Origin: Myxococcus sp046520405
GTDB lineage: Bacteria; Myxococcota; Myxococcia; Myxococcales; Myxococcaceae
NCBI GenBank assembly: GCA_046520405.1
Contig: JBKGHI010000010.1
Span: 19,172 to 83,171, forward strand
Direction of reading: 5' to 3'
Length of the DNA stretch: 64,000 nucleotides
A model generated the notes under the pieces. The model saw nothing but the letters and a program-made list of their open reading frames with translations, searched no databases and had not been told where the DNA came from. Of the stretch, positions 16,335-24,619 are shown one piece after another. A program made the position numbers and the translations under genes. Positions within the stretch are counted from its first letter, which is position 1. Every line of letters starts with the position of its first letter.

Positions 16335-17152
16335 GGCAGCAGATTCCTTCCCATCCGTCGGCTGTGCCGCTGCGCGCGGCCGCGCTCGATGAGCCCCGCG
16401 ATGCGCTGCTTCACCTTCTCCACATAGCCCTCGATGACGTGGTCCTCCTCGTCCCCGGTGCCGTGGAAGACGAGCGGCTCGCCGTAGTGGATTTCCAACT
16501 GCACCGGCAGGGGCAGCGGCAACAGGTAGGGCGTCAACGGGACGTAGGGCACCCCGAGCAGCTTGCCCAGCGTGTACGCGTTGAACACCGTGGGGACGGC
16601 CGAGCCGCCCCCCAGGAACGCGAAGGGGATGATGGGCGAGCGCGTCTGGAGCGCCAGACGGACGAAGCCGGTGCCGAAGTCCACCAGCGAGTAGCGCTCG
16701 TTGTAGAGCTTGGCCGTGCCGCGCGCGCCCTCGGGGAAGATCATCAGCAGCCGGTCATCTTCCAACAGCCGCTTGGCGTGCTCGGGCAACCCGATGAACT
16801 GACCGGTGCGGCTGGCCCACAGCGAGGACACGGGGAAGTTGTGGAGGAAGCGCTCCACCATGCCCTGCGCCAGCCGGGGCGGGTTCATCTCCAGCATGGT
16901 GGACGTCAGCACCATGGCGCCGTCCACCGCCACACCGCCAGAGTGGTTGCCCACCAGCATTCCGCGGCCCCGCTGGGGGATGTTCTCCACGCCGTAACAG
17001 CGCACGCGGAAGTAGTAGCGGTAGATGGCGCCGAAGACGCGCAGCGCATGTCTCACGTGAGACTTGGAGATGCCGTACGGGTCGACGCCGTATTCGTTGA
17101 ACGGCAATTCCAGCCGGTCCACCCGGGCTTCCAATGAGTCGGTCAGGGCCAC
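16331..17152 (-). CDS. Lysophospholipid-type acyltransferase (PlsC superfamily)
   Basis: This 273-residue acyltransferase would transfer a fatty acyl group to a lysolipid or alcohol acceptor at the inner membrane. The block GNHSGGVAVDG (about residues 71-81) is the subfamily form of the NHx4D catalytic motif, and FPEGARGTAKLYNERY near 143 is the second acceptor-binding block. A GTG at 17152 gives a normal start (VALTDSLEARV); the frame continues upstream but into Pro/Gly-rich non-coding sequence. It is the first gene of the operon with the SDR and FAD hydroxylase. The exact acceptor is not predictable. Confidence 0.82.
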   Translation of the reverse strand: MALTDSLEARVDRLELPFNEYGVDPYGISKSHVRHALRVFGAIYRYYFRVRCYGVENIPQRGRGMLVGNHSGGVAVDGAMVLTSTMLEMNPPRLAQGMVERFLHNFPVSSLWASRTGQFIGLPEHAKRLLEDDRLLMIFPEGARGTAKLYNERYSLVDFGTGFVRLALQTRSPIIPFAFLGGGSAVPTVFNAYTLGKLLGVPYVPLTPYLLPLPLPVQLEIHYGEPLVFHGTGDEEDHVIEGYVEKVKQRIAGLIERGRAQRHSRRMGRNLLP

Positions 17153-17266
17153 GGGCGCACCGTAGCACCCCGCCGTGCCCGGCCCCGCCGGTTTCCACAC
17201 CGGGTTCGTTGGGCACCCGCCGGGTGTTGAGCCATACTCGTCCGCGCTCCCCCAAGCCCCCCAGCC
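17153..17266. promoter_or_regulatory. Divergent intergenic region
   Basis: A 114-bp gap separates the acyltransferase operon (minus) from the ABC exporter operon (plus). It must contain both promoters. It has GGGCACCCGCCGGGTGTT (near 17212-17229), which includes the short hairpin CACCCGCCGGGTG. No clear sigma-70 elements are visible. Confidence 0.35.
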
Positions 17267-18216
17267 ATGACACACCAGGACGAACTCGCCATCGAGGTGA
17301 AGGGATTGGTCAAACGCTTCGGCGACGTCACCGCCGTGGACGGAATCGACCTGGACATCCGCCGCGGCGAGTGCGTGGGCCTCCTGGGCCCCAACGGCGC
17401 GGGCAAGACGACCACCGTGGAAATCCTCGAGGGCCTCCAGACGGCCACCTCGGGGGAGGTGCGGCTGCTTGGCCTGCGCTGGGAGAAGGACGCGGCGGCG
17501 CTGCGGGAGCGCATTGGCATGACGCTCCAGGAGACGCGGCTGGTGGACCAGCTCACGGTGGAGGAGATGGTCCGGTTGTTCACCGCCTTCTACCCCCGCC
17601 CCCTGGAGGTCGAGGCGCTCATCGGGCTGGTGCAACTGGGCGAGAAGCGCCATGCCCGGGTGGGCAAGCTGTCTGGCGGCCAGAAGCAGCGGCTGGCGTT
17701 GGCGCTGGGACTGGCGGGCGACCCGGAGGTGCTCTTTCTGGACGAGCCCACCACGGGCCTGGACCCCCAGTCCCGCCGCGCGTTGTGGGACGTGGTGGCG
17801 CAGCTCAAGGCGCGCGGCTGCACCGTGGTGTTGACCACGCATTACATGGATGAGGCCGAGGTGCTGTGCGACAGGCTGGTCATCATCGACCGGGGCCGGG
17901 TGATTGCGCGCGGGACGCCGCGGGACATCATCACCTCGCTGGGCGCCGAGCAGGTCATCGAGCTGGAGGCGGAGCCATCGCCGGACCTGGAGCGGCTGCG
18001 CCCGCTGCCGGCGGTGGTGGCCGCCCAGCGGCACGCGGGCCGCATCACCCTGCGGTGCGGGAGCTGCACCTGGCGCTGCCGGAGGTGCTGCGCGAGGTCT
18101 CCGCCGCGGGCGGCCAGCTCCTGCATCTGTCCACCCGGCGCCCCACGCTGGATGACGTCTTCATCGACATGACGGGCCGCTCCCTGCGCGAGTCCGCGGA
18201 AGAGAAGGCGGCCTGA
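17267..18216 (+). pseudogene. DrrA-like ABC exporter ATPase, -1 frameshift near 18055
   Basis: Residues 1-240 are an intact ABC ATPase: Walker A GPNGAGKTTT (about 44-53), Q-loop in LQETRL, signature LSGGQKQRLALALGL (about 136), Walker B LFLDEPTTGLD and H-loop TTHYMDEAE. After about codon 263 the frame goes wrong and would stop at 18172. The next frame carries the expected DrrA-type C-terminal tail (ELHLALPEVLREVSAAGG, then PTLDDVFIDMTGR), ending at TGA 18214-18216. Adding one G at 18054-18055 restores a protein of 316 residues. The TGA overlaps the permease ATG by one base. The gene is probably intact in the organism and powers drug or metabolite export with the permease. Confidence 0.8.
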
Positions 18217-19241
18217 TGAACGCCCTGGCCCAGTTGGTGTTGATGCGGCTGCGCATGGTGATGCGGCAGCCCGAGGTGGTGTTCTGGACCTTCATCTTCC
18301 CCGTCGTCACCACGCTGTTCCTGGGGCTGGCGTTCCGGAACGACGCCCTGGGCCCGGTGCGTGTCGCCGTGGCGGACGGAGCGGGCGCGCAGGCGTTGGT
18401 GGCGAAGCTGGAGGGCGTGCCGGAGCTGTCCGCTGAAATCGCGGATGAGGCCTCCGCCCGGCGGCGGCTGGCGCGCGGGCAGCTCTCCCTGGTGCTGCTG
18501 CCGGGCGCGGTGCCGGAGGCGCTGGTGGACCCCAGCCAGCCGGAAGGACGCACCGCGCGGCTCCTGGTGGAGCAGGCGCTCGCGGCGCCGGAGGGCACGC
18601 CACGTCCCGAAGTGGTGAAGGCCACGCCGGTGTCCGAGCCGGGCAACCGCTACGTCGACTTCCTCATCCCCGGCTTGCTGGGCCTGTCGCTGATGTCCAG
18701 CAGCCTGTGGGTGGTGGCGGGCTCGCTGGTGGCCATGCGCGGAGGCCGGTTGCTGAAGCGGCTGGCCGCGACGCCGATGCGCCGCTCCCACTTCTTCATG
18801 TCGTACCTGCTGGCGCGCACGGGGTTCGCGCTGGCGGAGATCTTCTTCTTCTGTGCCTTCGCGCGCTGGCTCTTCGGCGTGCCCATGTTCGGCAGCTACT
18901 TCACGCTGACGCTCGTGGGGCTCGCCGGGGCGTTGTGCTTCGCCTCGTTGGGCGTGTTGGTGGCCACCCGCGCGCGGACAGAGGAGGCGGTGGGCGGGCT
19001 CGTCAACCTCGTCTCGCTGCCGATGATGTTCGTCTCCGGCGTCTTCTTCGCGTCCGGGAACTTCCCCTCCTGGTTGCAACCGGTCATCCGGGCCCTGCCG
19101 CTCACCGCCATCAATGACTCGCTGCGGGCCGTGATGCTGGAAGGCGCGGGCCTGGCGTCAATGGGCCCGCCCATGCTGGTGCTGGCCGTGTGGACCGTGG
19201 TGCCGCTGGTGTTGGCCCTTCGTTGGTTCCGCTGGACGTAA
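18216..19241 (+). CDS. ABC-2 type transporter permease (DrrB-like)
   Basis: This 341-residue permease has one N-terminal transmembrane helix (about residues 20-38), a 130-residue extracytoplasmic region, and then five helices ending near residue 335. This is the ABC-2/YhgE-type layout used by DrrB-like exporters. The LGLSLMSSSLWVVAGSLVAMRGGRLLKRLAATPM block near residue 158 is the typical cytoplasmic-loop region that couples to the ATPase. Its ATG shares one base with the upstream ATPase stop. It could export the nonribosomal peptide, but the cluster also encodes two other permeases, so the cargo is open. The methyltransferase GTG follows by 14 bp. Confidence 0.88.
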   Translation: MNALAQLVLMRLRMVMRQPEVVFWTFIFPVVTTLFLGLAFRNDALGPVRVAVADGAGAQALVAKLEGVPELSAEIADEASARRRLARGQLSLVLLPGAVPEALVDPSQPEGRTARLLVEQALAAPEGTPRPEVVKATPVSEPGNRYVDFLIPGLLGLSLMSSSLWVVAGSLVAMRGGRLLKRLAATPMRRSHFFMSYLLARTGFALAEIFFFCAFARWLFGVPMFGSYFTLTLVGLAGALCFASLGVLVATRARTEEAVGGLVNLVSLPMMFVSGVFFASGNFPSWLQPVIRALPLTAINDSLRAVMLEGAGLASMGPPMLVLAVWTVVPLVLALRWFRWT

Positions 19242-19255
19242 AGGAGCGCTGCTTC

Positions 19256-20755
19256 GTGTCACCGCCCGTTTCCGCGCCGTCACCCGCCTTCGTCCAACAG
19301 CTCAACTTCCACGCGCGAGACGCCAGCAACGAGGCGGCGGCGTTCCAGGCCGCCTTCGCGCTCGGCCTCTTCGAGCAGCTTCCGGAGACGGGCGCGGGCG
19401 AGCCGGTTCCTTTGGATGCGCTCGCGAAGCGGGTGGGTGGCACCTGGCGTGGGACGCGGTCCGTCGTCGAGCCGTTGGTCGCGCTCGGCTTCGTCCACCT
19501 GGAGGACGGGAAGGGCTATTCGCTGCCCGCGTCGACCGCGGCCTTCCTCCGGGATGACGCCTTCATCGCCGGCCTTCGGGAGGCGAGGCGCTGGTGGCAC
19601 CCCCTGGCGCTGCTCCCGCGGGCCGTGCGCGAGGGGCGCCCCGTGGAGTGGGGCGGGGAGACGTGGGACGTGCTCGGGTGGTACCGGGCGCTGTTCCTGG
19701 CACCTCCACCGTCCACGCCGAGCGCGGAGGCCCGGGACTTCCACGACCGCTTCGCCCGGAACCCCGCGCGCACCCTGGCGTTGGTGGCGGCCGGAGAGCT
19801 GGACGTGCTGGCCCGGCTGGTGCGGGGCCCTGTGCCGCTGGACGCACTGGCGCGGGACGTGGGCGCTTCAGCGGAGGCGTTGGAGGTGCTGCTCGGCGCC
19901 CTGGCGGCCATGGGCATCGCCCAGGCGCACGAGGCCGGCTGGGGCTTCACCGAGGCCGCGGGCCGGGCGCTGGACGCCCAGAGCCTGCCGTACTTCCAGC
20001 GGGCGTTGCCGGCGACCATGGCCTACTGGGAGGCGCTGGGACACCTGGATGAGGCGGTGCGCGAGCAGCGCTTCCGGTTGGACCTGCGCGACCCGGAGAC
20101 CGCGCGGCGCATCTACCAGGAGAACGCCTCGCGCATCTCCAGCATCTTCGCCTCGCACCTGCGGCTGAGCCGGCAGGCCGCGGCGCTGGTGCGTTCGATG
20201 CGACCGCTGACACAGGCGCGGGTATTGGACGTGGGCACGGGCTCCGGCGTGTGGGGCGCGGCCTTCGGGTTGGCGGACCCCAGCACGCACGTCACGTATC
20301 TGGATTCGCCCCACGTGCTGGACGCGGTGCGCCCCCACCTGGCGAAGCTGAAGCTGGAGGCCCGCTCCGAGCTGTGGGCGGGGGACTGCCTCTCGGTGGA
20401 CTACGGCGAGTCCCGCTACGACGTCATCCTGCTGCCGCAAATCATCCCCGCGCTGCCGCCCTCGGAGCTCCCGAGCTTCTTCGCGCGGCTGGCCCGGGCG
20501 CTGCGTCCCGGCGGACTGCTGCTCATCTCCGGCTATCTGCTGACGGACCGGCGCGATGGCCCGCTGGACGCGCTCTACTTCGCGCTGCGCCGCTACGTGA
20601 CGAACGAGGGGGACGTGCTGTCGCTGCCGGAGTTCCGAGCGCTGTTGGGGCCCGTGGGCCTCACCGACGCACGCGGCTTCGACATGCCCATCCAGCAGGT
20701 CGTCATCGCCCACCGGGGAGACGTCGCGTGGCCGGCCGTCGCCCCCGCCGCCTGA
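19256..20755 (+). CDS. SAM-dependent methyltransferase with two winged-helix N-domains (copy 1)
   Basis: This 499-residue protein combines two successive winged-helix/dimerisation-like units (about residues 12-100 and 165-240) with a Rossmann methyltransferase domain. The SAM motif VLDVGTGSGVWGAAFG is at about 325-340 and a later LLPQIIPALP segment is at post II. The family is the plant-type O-methyltransferase PF00891 group, which normally has one winged-helix domain, so this doubling is unusual. The GTG at 19256 has AAGGAG 9 bases upstream; a longer frame from 19190 overlaps the permease. A paralog of equal length lies at 23031-24532. It probably methylates a cluster intermediate; the position methylated is unknown. 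Confidence 0.82.
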   Translation: MSPPVSAPSPAFVQQLNFHARDASNEAAAFQAAFALGLFEQLPETGAGEPVPLDALAKRVGGTWRGTRSVVEPLVALGFVHLEDGKGYSLPASTAAFLRDDAFIAGLREARRWWHPLALLPRAVREGRPVEWGGETWDVLGWYRALFLAPPPSTPSAEARDFHDRFARNPARTLALVAAGELDVLARLVRGPVPLDALARDVGASAEALEVLLGALAAMGIAQAHEAGWGFTEAAGRALDAQSLPYFQRALPATMAYWEALGHLDEAVREQRFRLDLRDPETARRIYQENASRISSIFASHLRLSRQAAALVRSMRPLTQARVLDVGTGSGVWGAAFGLADPSTHVTYLDSPHVLDAVRPHLAKLKLEARSELWAGDCLSVDYGESRYDVILLPQIIPALPPSELPSFFARLARALRPGGLLLISGYLLTDRRDGPLDALYFALRRYVTNEGDVLSLPEFRALLGPVGLTDARGFDMPIQQVVIAHRGDVAWPAVAPAA

Positions 20756-20773
20756 TTCCTTTACGGGAGCAAC

Positions 20774-21940
20774 ATGGAACCGCTGCGTACCTTCTTCATG
20801 GAGGACTACCTGGAGGGCTCGCGCTTCACCGCGCGCTTCAACCTGGGGGAGTCCGGCGGCCGCCCCGTCACCGTGGGCGAGCTGCTCCTCGGCTCGGGCG
20901 TCAGCGCCGAGCGCGCCGCCGAGGTGTTCCTCTCCACGCCCCTGAATGACAGCCCCAACTGGGGCCGCGCGGACCTGCGCGACGCCGTGGCCGCCATGCA
21001 TCCGGGCGCCACCCGCGACAACGTCCTCATCACCACCGGCACCAGCGAGGCGTTGCTGCTGCTCTTCCGCCAGCTCCGCCCGCGCAAGGTGGCCCTGGCC
21101 TGGCCGGCCTTCCAGCTCCTCTATGAGTTGCCCCAGCGGCAGGGCGCGGAGGTGGTGCGACTGCCCGTGCGCTGGGACGCGAGCGGCGTTCCATCCGTGG
21201 ACGCGGACCTGTGGCTGGAGCGGCTGGAGCGCGAGCAGCCCGACACCGTCATCATCAACAACCCACACAACCCCAGTGGCCTGGTGTTGGACGCGGAGTT
21301 GCTGGCGGCGGTGGACCGGTGGGCGGAGCGGACGGGCGCCACGGTGGTGGGGGACGAGCACTACCGCTTCCTGTCCTCGGAGGACGCCGTGCTGGGCGCG
21401 TCCGTGTACCGGCCGGGCCCGCGCCACTTCGTCACCGGCTCCTTCATCAAGTGCCTGGGCTGCCCGGGGCTGCGCATCGGCTGGACGGTGGGCGACACGG
21501 CCATGCTGTCGCGGATGCAGAACGAGAAGAACTACACGACGCACACCGTGAATCCGGTGACGGAGTGGGTGGCGCGCGAGGTGCTGCGGGATTTGAACAG
21601 CCCGGCGCTGAGCCGCGCGCGCGAGGACTGGCTGCGCAACCGCGCCACGCTTTCCGCGTTCCTGGAGCGCTCGCGCGGTGTCTACGGCGTGGCGCCGCGG
21701 GGCGGGCTCGTCACCTGCATCGGCCTGCGGGAGGCTCGGGACGATGCCAGCGCGGAGGCGTTGCTCAAGGCGCTGGCGGACGCGGGGGTGTTCGTCCTCC
21801 CGCTGAGCGCGATGGAGGCCGGGTCGCCCGATGGCACGCACCCGCTGGAGCGAGGGCATGGCTTCCGGCTGGGGCTGGGCATCGCGCCGGAGCGCTTCTC
21901 CGAGGCCCTGGACGCCATTGAACGCGCCACGGCGCGCTAA
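20774..21940 (+). CDS. Fold-type I PLP aminotransferase (class I/II)
   Basis: This 388-residue pyridoxal-phosphate enzyme has the aspartate-aminotransferase fold. TTGTSEALLLLFRQL (about residues 82-96) binds the cofactor phosphate, NNPHNPSGLV (about 158-167) has the Asn contact, VVGDEHYRFLSS (about 192) has the Asp that holds the pyridine nitrogen and the Tyr, and SFIKCLGCPGLRIGW (about 217) has the Schiff-base lysine. The N-terminal FMEDYLEGSRFTARFNLGESG segment is not typical of housekeeping aminotransferases and suggests a dedicated role. It may make an unusual amino acid or keto acid for the NRPS. The stop overlaps the convergent desaturase stop by 4 bp. Confidence 0.85.
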   Translation: MEPLRTFFMEDYLEGSRFTARFNLGESGGRPVTVGELLLGSGVSAERAAEVFLSTPLNDSPNWGRADLRDAVAAMHPGATRDNVLITTGTSEALLLLFRQLRPRKVALAWPAFQLLYELPQRQGAEVVRLPVRWDASGVPSVDADLWLERLEREQPDTVIINNPHNPSGLVLDAELLAAVDRWAERTGATVVGDEHYRFLSSEDAVLGASVYRPGPRHFVTGSFIKCLGCPGLRIGWTVGDTAMLSRMQNEKNYTTHTVNPVTEWVAREVLRDLNSPALSRAREDWLRNRATLSAFLERSRGVYGVAPRGGLVTCIGLREARDDASAEALLKALADAGVFVLPLSAMEAGSPDGTHPLERGHGFRLGLGIAPERFSEALDAIERATAR

Positions 21941-22914
21941 CGCGTCAGCGCGGAGAAGGCATGGTTGCGCGCGGCATAGTCCGCGTCGCGCAGCAGCAGT
22001 TGATGCACGCGCCCCTGGAAGGGTGTCGGCACCGCCGGGAAGAGGTGGTGCGTGAGGTGGTACTCGTCATTGCGTGGGAAGAGCAGCCGGTTGAGCCAGC
22101 CCCACGCGAAGACGTGGTTGCGGGAGCGGTGGAACTCGTCCGCGGAGGAGATGATGCCCGCGTGGTCCACCGCGTCCGACCAGTAGCGGATGACCTGGTA
22201 GGCGACGAAATAGGGCACGACGTAGGCGCGCAGGAACACGTCCCAGCCCACGACGAAGTGCGCCACCGCGAGCAGTCCCCCGATGAACGCCCAGCGCGTC
22301 AGCGTCACCCAGACGGGGTCCTCGCGGTGGAACAGCACGGGCCGGATGAACGCGGGCAGGTGGATGAGCAGCAGGGGCCGCAGCAGGTGCGACTTCACGA
22401 AGGGCCGGTCCGGGTCCGCGAAGCCGAAGCGGCGGCGCGGCTGGAAGTCCAAATCCTTCTCCGCGTCGCCCAGGTGCAGGTGGTGGGTGAAGTGGTCCCT
22501 GCGGTACGGGTCCAGCGCCGTCAGGTCTATCACCGCCAGCAGGTGCCCCACCGTCCGGTTGTGGCGCTTGCCGCGCACGAGCATGCCGTGACACGCCTCG
22601 TGGAGCATGTTGCCCACCGCGCGAAAGCGCGTGGCGATGAGGAATGCGACCAGGGGGTACGCGACCCAGGCAGCCCGCGGGGCGTGTGACAGCAGCAGCT
22701 CGAAGGCCGCCGCCACTCCCACGGCCAGGCCCAGGTGCAGCGACAGGTGGGCCAGCGCGCCCGGTATCGAGTGCGCGTGGTAGCCGAGCGCGGCGACCTC
22801 ACGCGCGTATTCGGCCCGGAGCCTCGCGGCGATGGAGGCCGAGCGTACACCTCGGACGGGCCGGGCGGCCGAAGACGGCTGGGGGTCGCTGTCCTCCTGG
22901 AGCGCGGCGCTCAC
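21937..22914 (-). CDS. Membrane fatty-acid desaturase/hydroxylase family protein
   Basis: This 325-residue di-iron membrane enzyme has the three histidine boxes of the fatty-acid desaturase superfamily: HEACHG (about 103-108), HFTHHLHLG (about 140-148) and NDEYHLTHHLFP (about 288-299). Hydrophobic pairs lie before the first box, between the second and third, and near residues 185-240. The enzyme would desaturate or hydroxylate a lipid or acyl chain in the membrane. An ATG at 22914 starts it. It is convergent with the aminotransferase (4-bp overlap of stops). Its upstream region carries a 19-bp tandem repeat. Its substrate is not known; a tailoring role on a lipid moiety is possible. Confidence 0.9.
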   Translation of the reverse strand: MSAALQEDSDPQPSSAARPVRGVRSASIAARLRAEYAREVAALGYHAHSIPGALAHLSLHLGLAVGVAAAFELLLSHAPRAAWVAYPLVAFLIATRFRAVGNMLHEACHGMLVRGKRHNRTVGHLLAVIDLTALDPYRRDHFTHHLHLGDAEKDLDFQPRRRFGFADPDRPFVKSHLLRPLLLIHLPAFIRPVLFHREDPVWVTLTRWAFIGGLLAVAHFVVGWDVFLRAYVVPYFVAYQVIRYWSDAVDHAGIISSADEFHRSRNHVFAWGWLNRLLFPRNDEYHLTHHLFPAVPTPFQGRVHQLLLRDADYAARNHAFSALTR

Positions 22915-22994
22915 GGAAGGCCTTTCGGGGGCGAGGGGGCGGACGGGTGAACGCTAGCCGGGCACACCCCGCCGGGCAAGGCGAGGGGGCGCTG

Positions 22995-23032
22995 AGATGT
23001 ATCGCGCTGTGTCAGATGTATCGCGTTGTGTC
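22995..23032. repeat. Two tandem 19-bp repeats upstream of the desaturase
   Basis: AGATGTATCGCG(C/T)TGTGTC occurs twice with no gap, at 22995-23013 and 23014-23032, differing at one base. It lies 81-118 bp upstream of the desaturase start and ends within the 3' end of the methyltransferase gene (stop at 23031-23033). Two direct copies with a 19-bp pitch (nearly two helical turns) are typical of a regulator-binding site, perhaps with the desaturase as target. Confidence 0.6.
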
Positions 23033-24532
23033 AGGCGGAGGGCGTCCGGGGCGGCGCGGCCAGGGCGGTGGGCAGGGCCACGCCGTCGCGCGCCGCGAAC
23101 ACCAGCTCCTGGGTGGGGAGGGGGATGCAGACGGAGGTGGTGAGCCCCACGTCCGCGAGCAGCTTCGCGTACTCGGACGCCGACAGCAGGTCCCCCTCAT
23201 TCGTCATGAAGCGGCGCAGCCCGAAGTAGAGGTGGTCCAGGGGGCCGTCCCGGCGCTCGTTCAGGACGTACTCGGCGATGACGAGGATGCCGTCCGGGCG
23301 CAGCGCGCGGGCCACCCGGGCGAAGATGCCGGGGATGTCCTTCGGGCTCAGCACGTTGAGCACCTGGGGGAGGATGATGACGTCGAAGTCCGCGGCGCCG
23401 AAGTCCTCGGTGAAGAGGTTGCCCGGCCAGAAGCGCGCCCGGTCCGCGACCTCCAGCTTCGCCACGTTGCGGCGCACCTGCTCCAACACCACCGCCTGGT
23501 CGAAGTAGGTGACGTGCGTGGAGGAGGACGCGCGAGCGAAGGCCGCGCCCCACACGCCCGACCCCGTGCCGATGTCGAGCACGGCGGCCCCTTCCAACGG
23601 GCGCACGCTCGCCAGCGTGGCGGCGGCGCGGCGGCTGAGCTGGAAGTGCGTGGCGAACACGGCGGTGATCTGCTGGGAGTTGTCCGCGTAGAAGCGCCCG
23701 CTCACCTCGGGGTCCTTCAGGTCGAGCACGTAGCGTTCGTGGCGCACCGTCTCGTCCATGCGGCCCAGGGCCTCCCAGTACCGGGCCGACACGGAGAGCG
23801 AGCGCACCAGGTAGGGCAGGGCCTTTCCTTCCAGCAACGTCTTCGCCTCGGGCGTCAGCGCCCAGGTGTCATCCTGACGCCGCGTCATTCCCAGGGCGGC
23901 CAGGGCCTCCAGCAGTACACCGGGCGCGCGTGAGGAGGTGGCCTCGGCCAGCGCCTGCTCCGTGCGAGGACCCTCGGCGAGCGCCGCGAGCAGGCCGCCC
24001 TGTCCCGCGGCCAGGAGGACCTGGGTGCGCAGGCCGCTGCGGACGAAGCGGTCGAAGAAGTCCTCGTGCGCGGACGAGGCGAAGGCGGTGGAGGCCACCA
24101 GCCGCTCACGGAGGTGGCCGAGGACGTCCCAGCGTTGCCCCGCGAAGTCCACGGGTTCGCCGGACCGCACCGCGTCGGCCAGCCGTCCCATGGGGCCCAC
24201 CAGGGGAGCTCGGCTTCGAGCTGCTTCCGGAAGGGCGCGTCGCCCAGGAGCGTGGCGGTGTGTGGGGCGAGGCTGAAGCGGCGTGTGTCGTCCATCCGGA
24301 CGAAGTCCAGGCACACCATCAGTTCCAGCAGGGAGCGGAGGCCGCGCGCGGAACACCCGAGCCGCTCCGCCAGCGTCTCTACCGGCAATGGCGAATCGCC
24401 CTCTTCCACCGGGAGTGCGTCGAGGAGCCCCACTCGAAGGGCCGTCTGGAAGAGGGCGGACTCGTTCGAGGCGTTGCGCGCCCAGAAATGGAGTGACTGT
24501 GCGAGGGAGGCGGGCTCGTGGGGGGCGGCCAT
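23031..24532 (-). pseudogene. SAM-dependent methyltransferase with two winged-helix N-domains (copy 2), -1 frameshift near 24195
   Basis: This is a paralog of the 19256-20755 methyltransferase with the same order: winged-helix unit 1 (start MAAPHEPASLAQSL at 24532), winged-helix unit 2, then the Rossmann domain with VLDIGTGSGVWGAAFARA. The first 110 codons (down to about 24200) lie in one frame and the rest in another. Adding one base in the run GGGG at 24192-24195 joins ELPWWAP to MGRLADAVRSGEPV, which aligns with the paralog and restores about 500 residues. The rest is well preserved, so it is probably a working gene with a base-calling error. Transcribed divergently from the A-KR-T gene. 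Confidence 0.8.
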
Positions 24533-24534
24533 GA

Positions 24535-24619
24535 GCCCACAGCTTGTTCCCACCCGTCCTCCGGGTGCAACCCGCTCCCCTCGCGACAGGCCCGTGAGCG
24601 GCTCTGATACGCTTGAAAC
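24535..24619. promoter_or_regulatory. Divergent promoter region of methyltransferase copy 2 and A-KR-T gene
   Basis: This 85-bp gap between two divergent genes must contain both promoters. ACCCGTCCTCCGGGTG (about 24552-24567) is a small hairpin. No unusual ribosome binding site is seen before the ATG at 24620. Confidence 0.4.
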
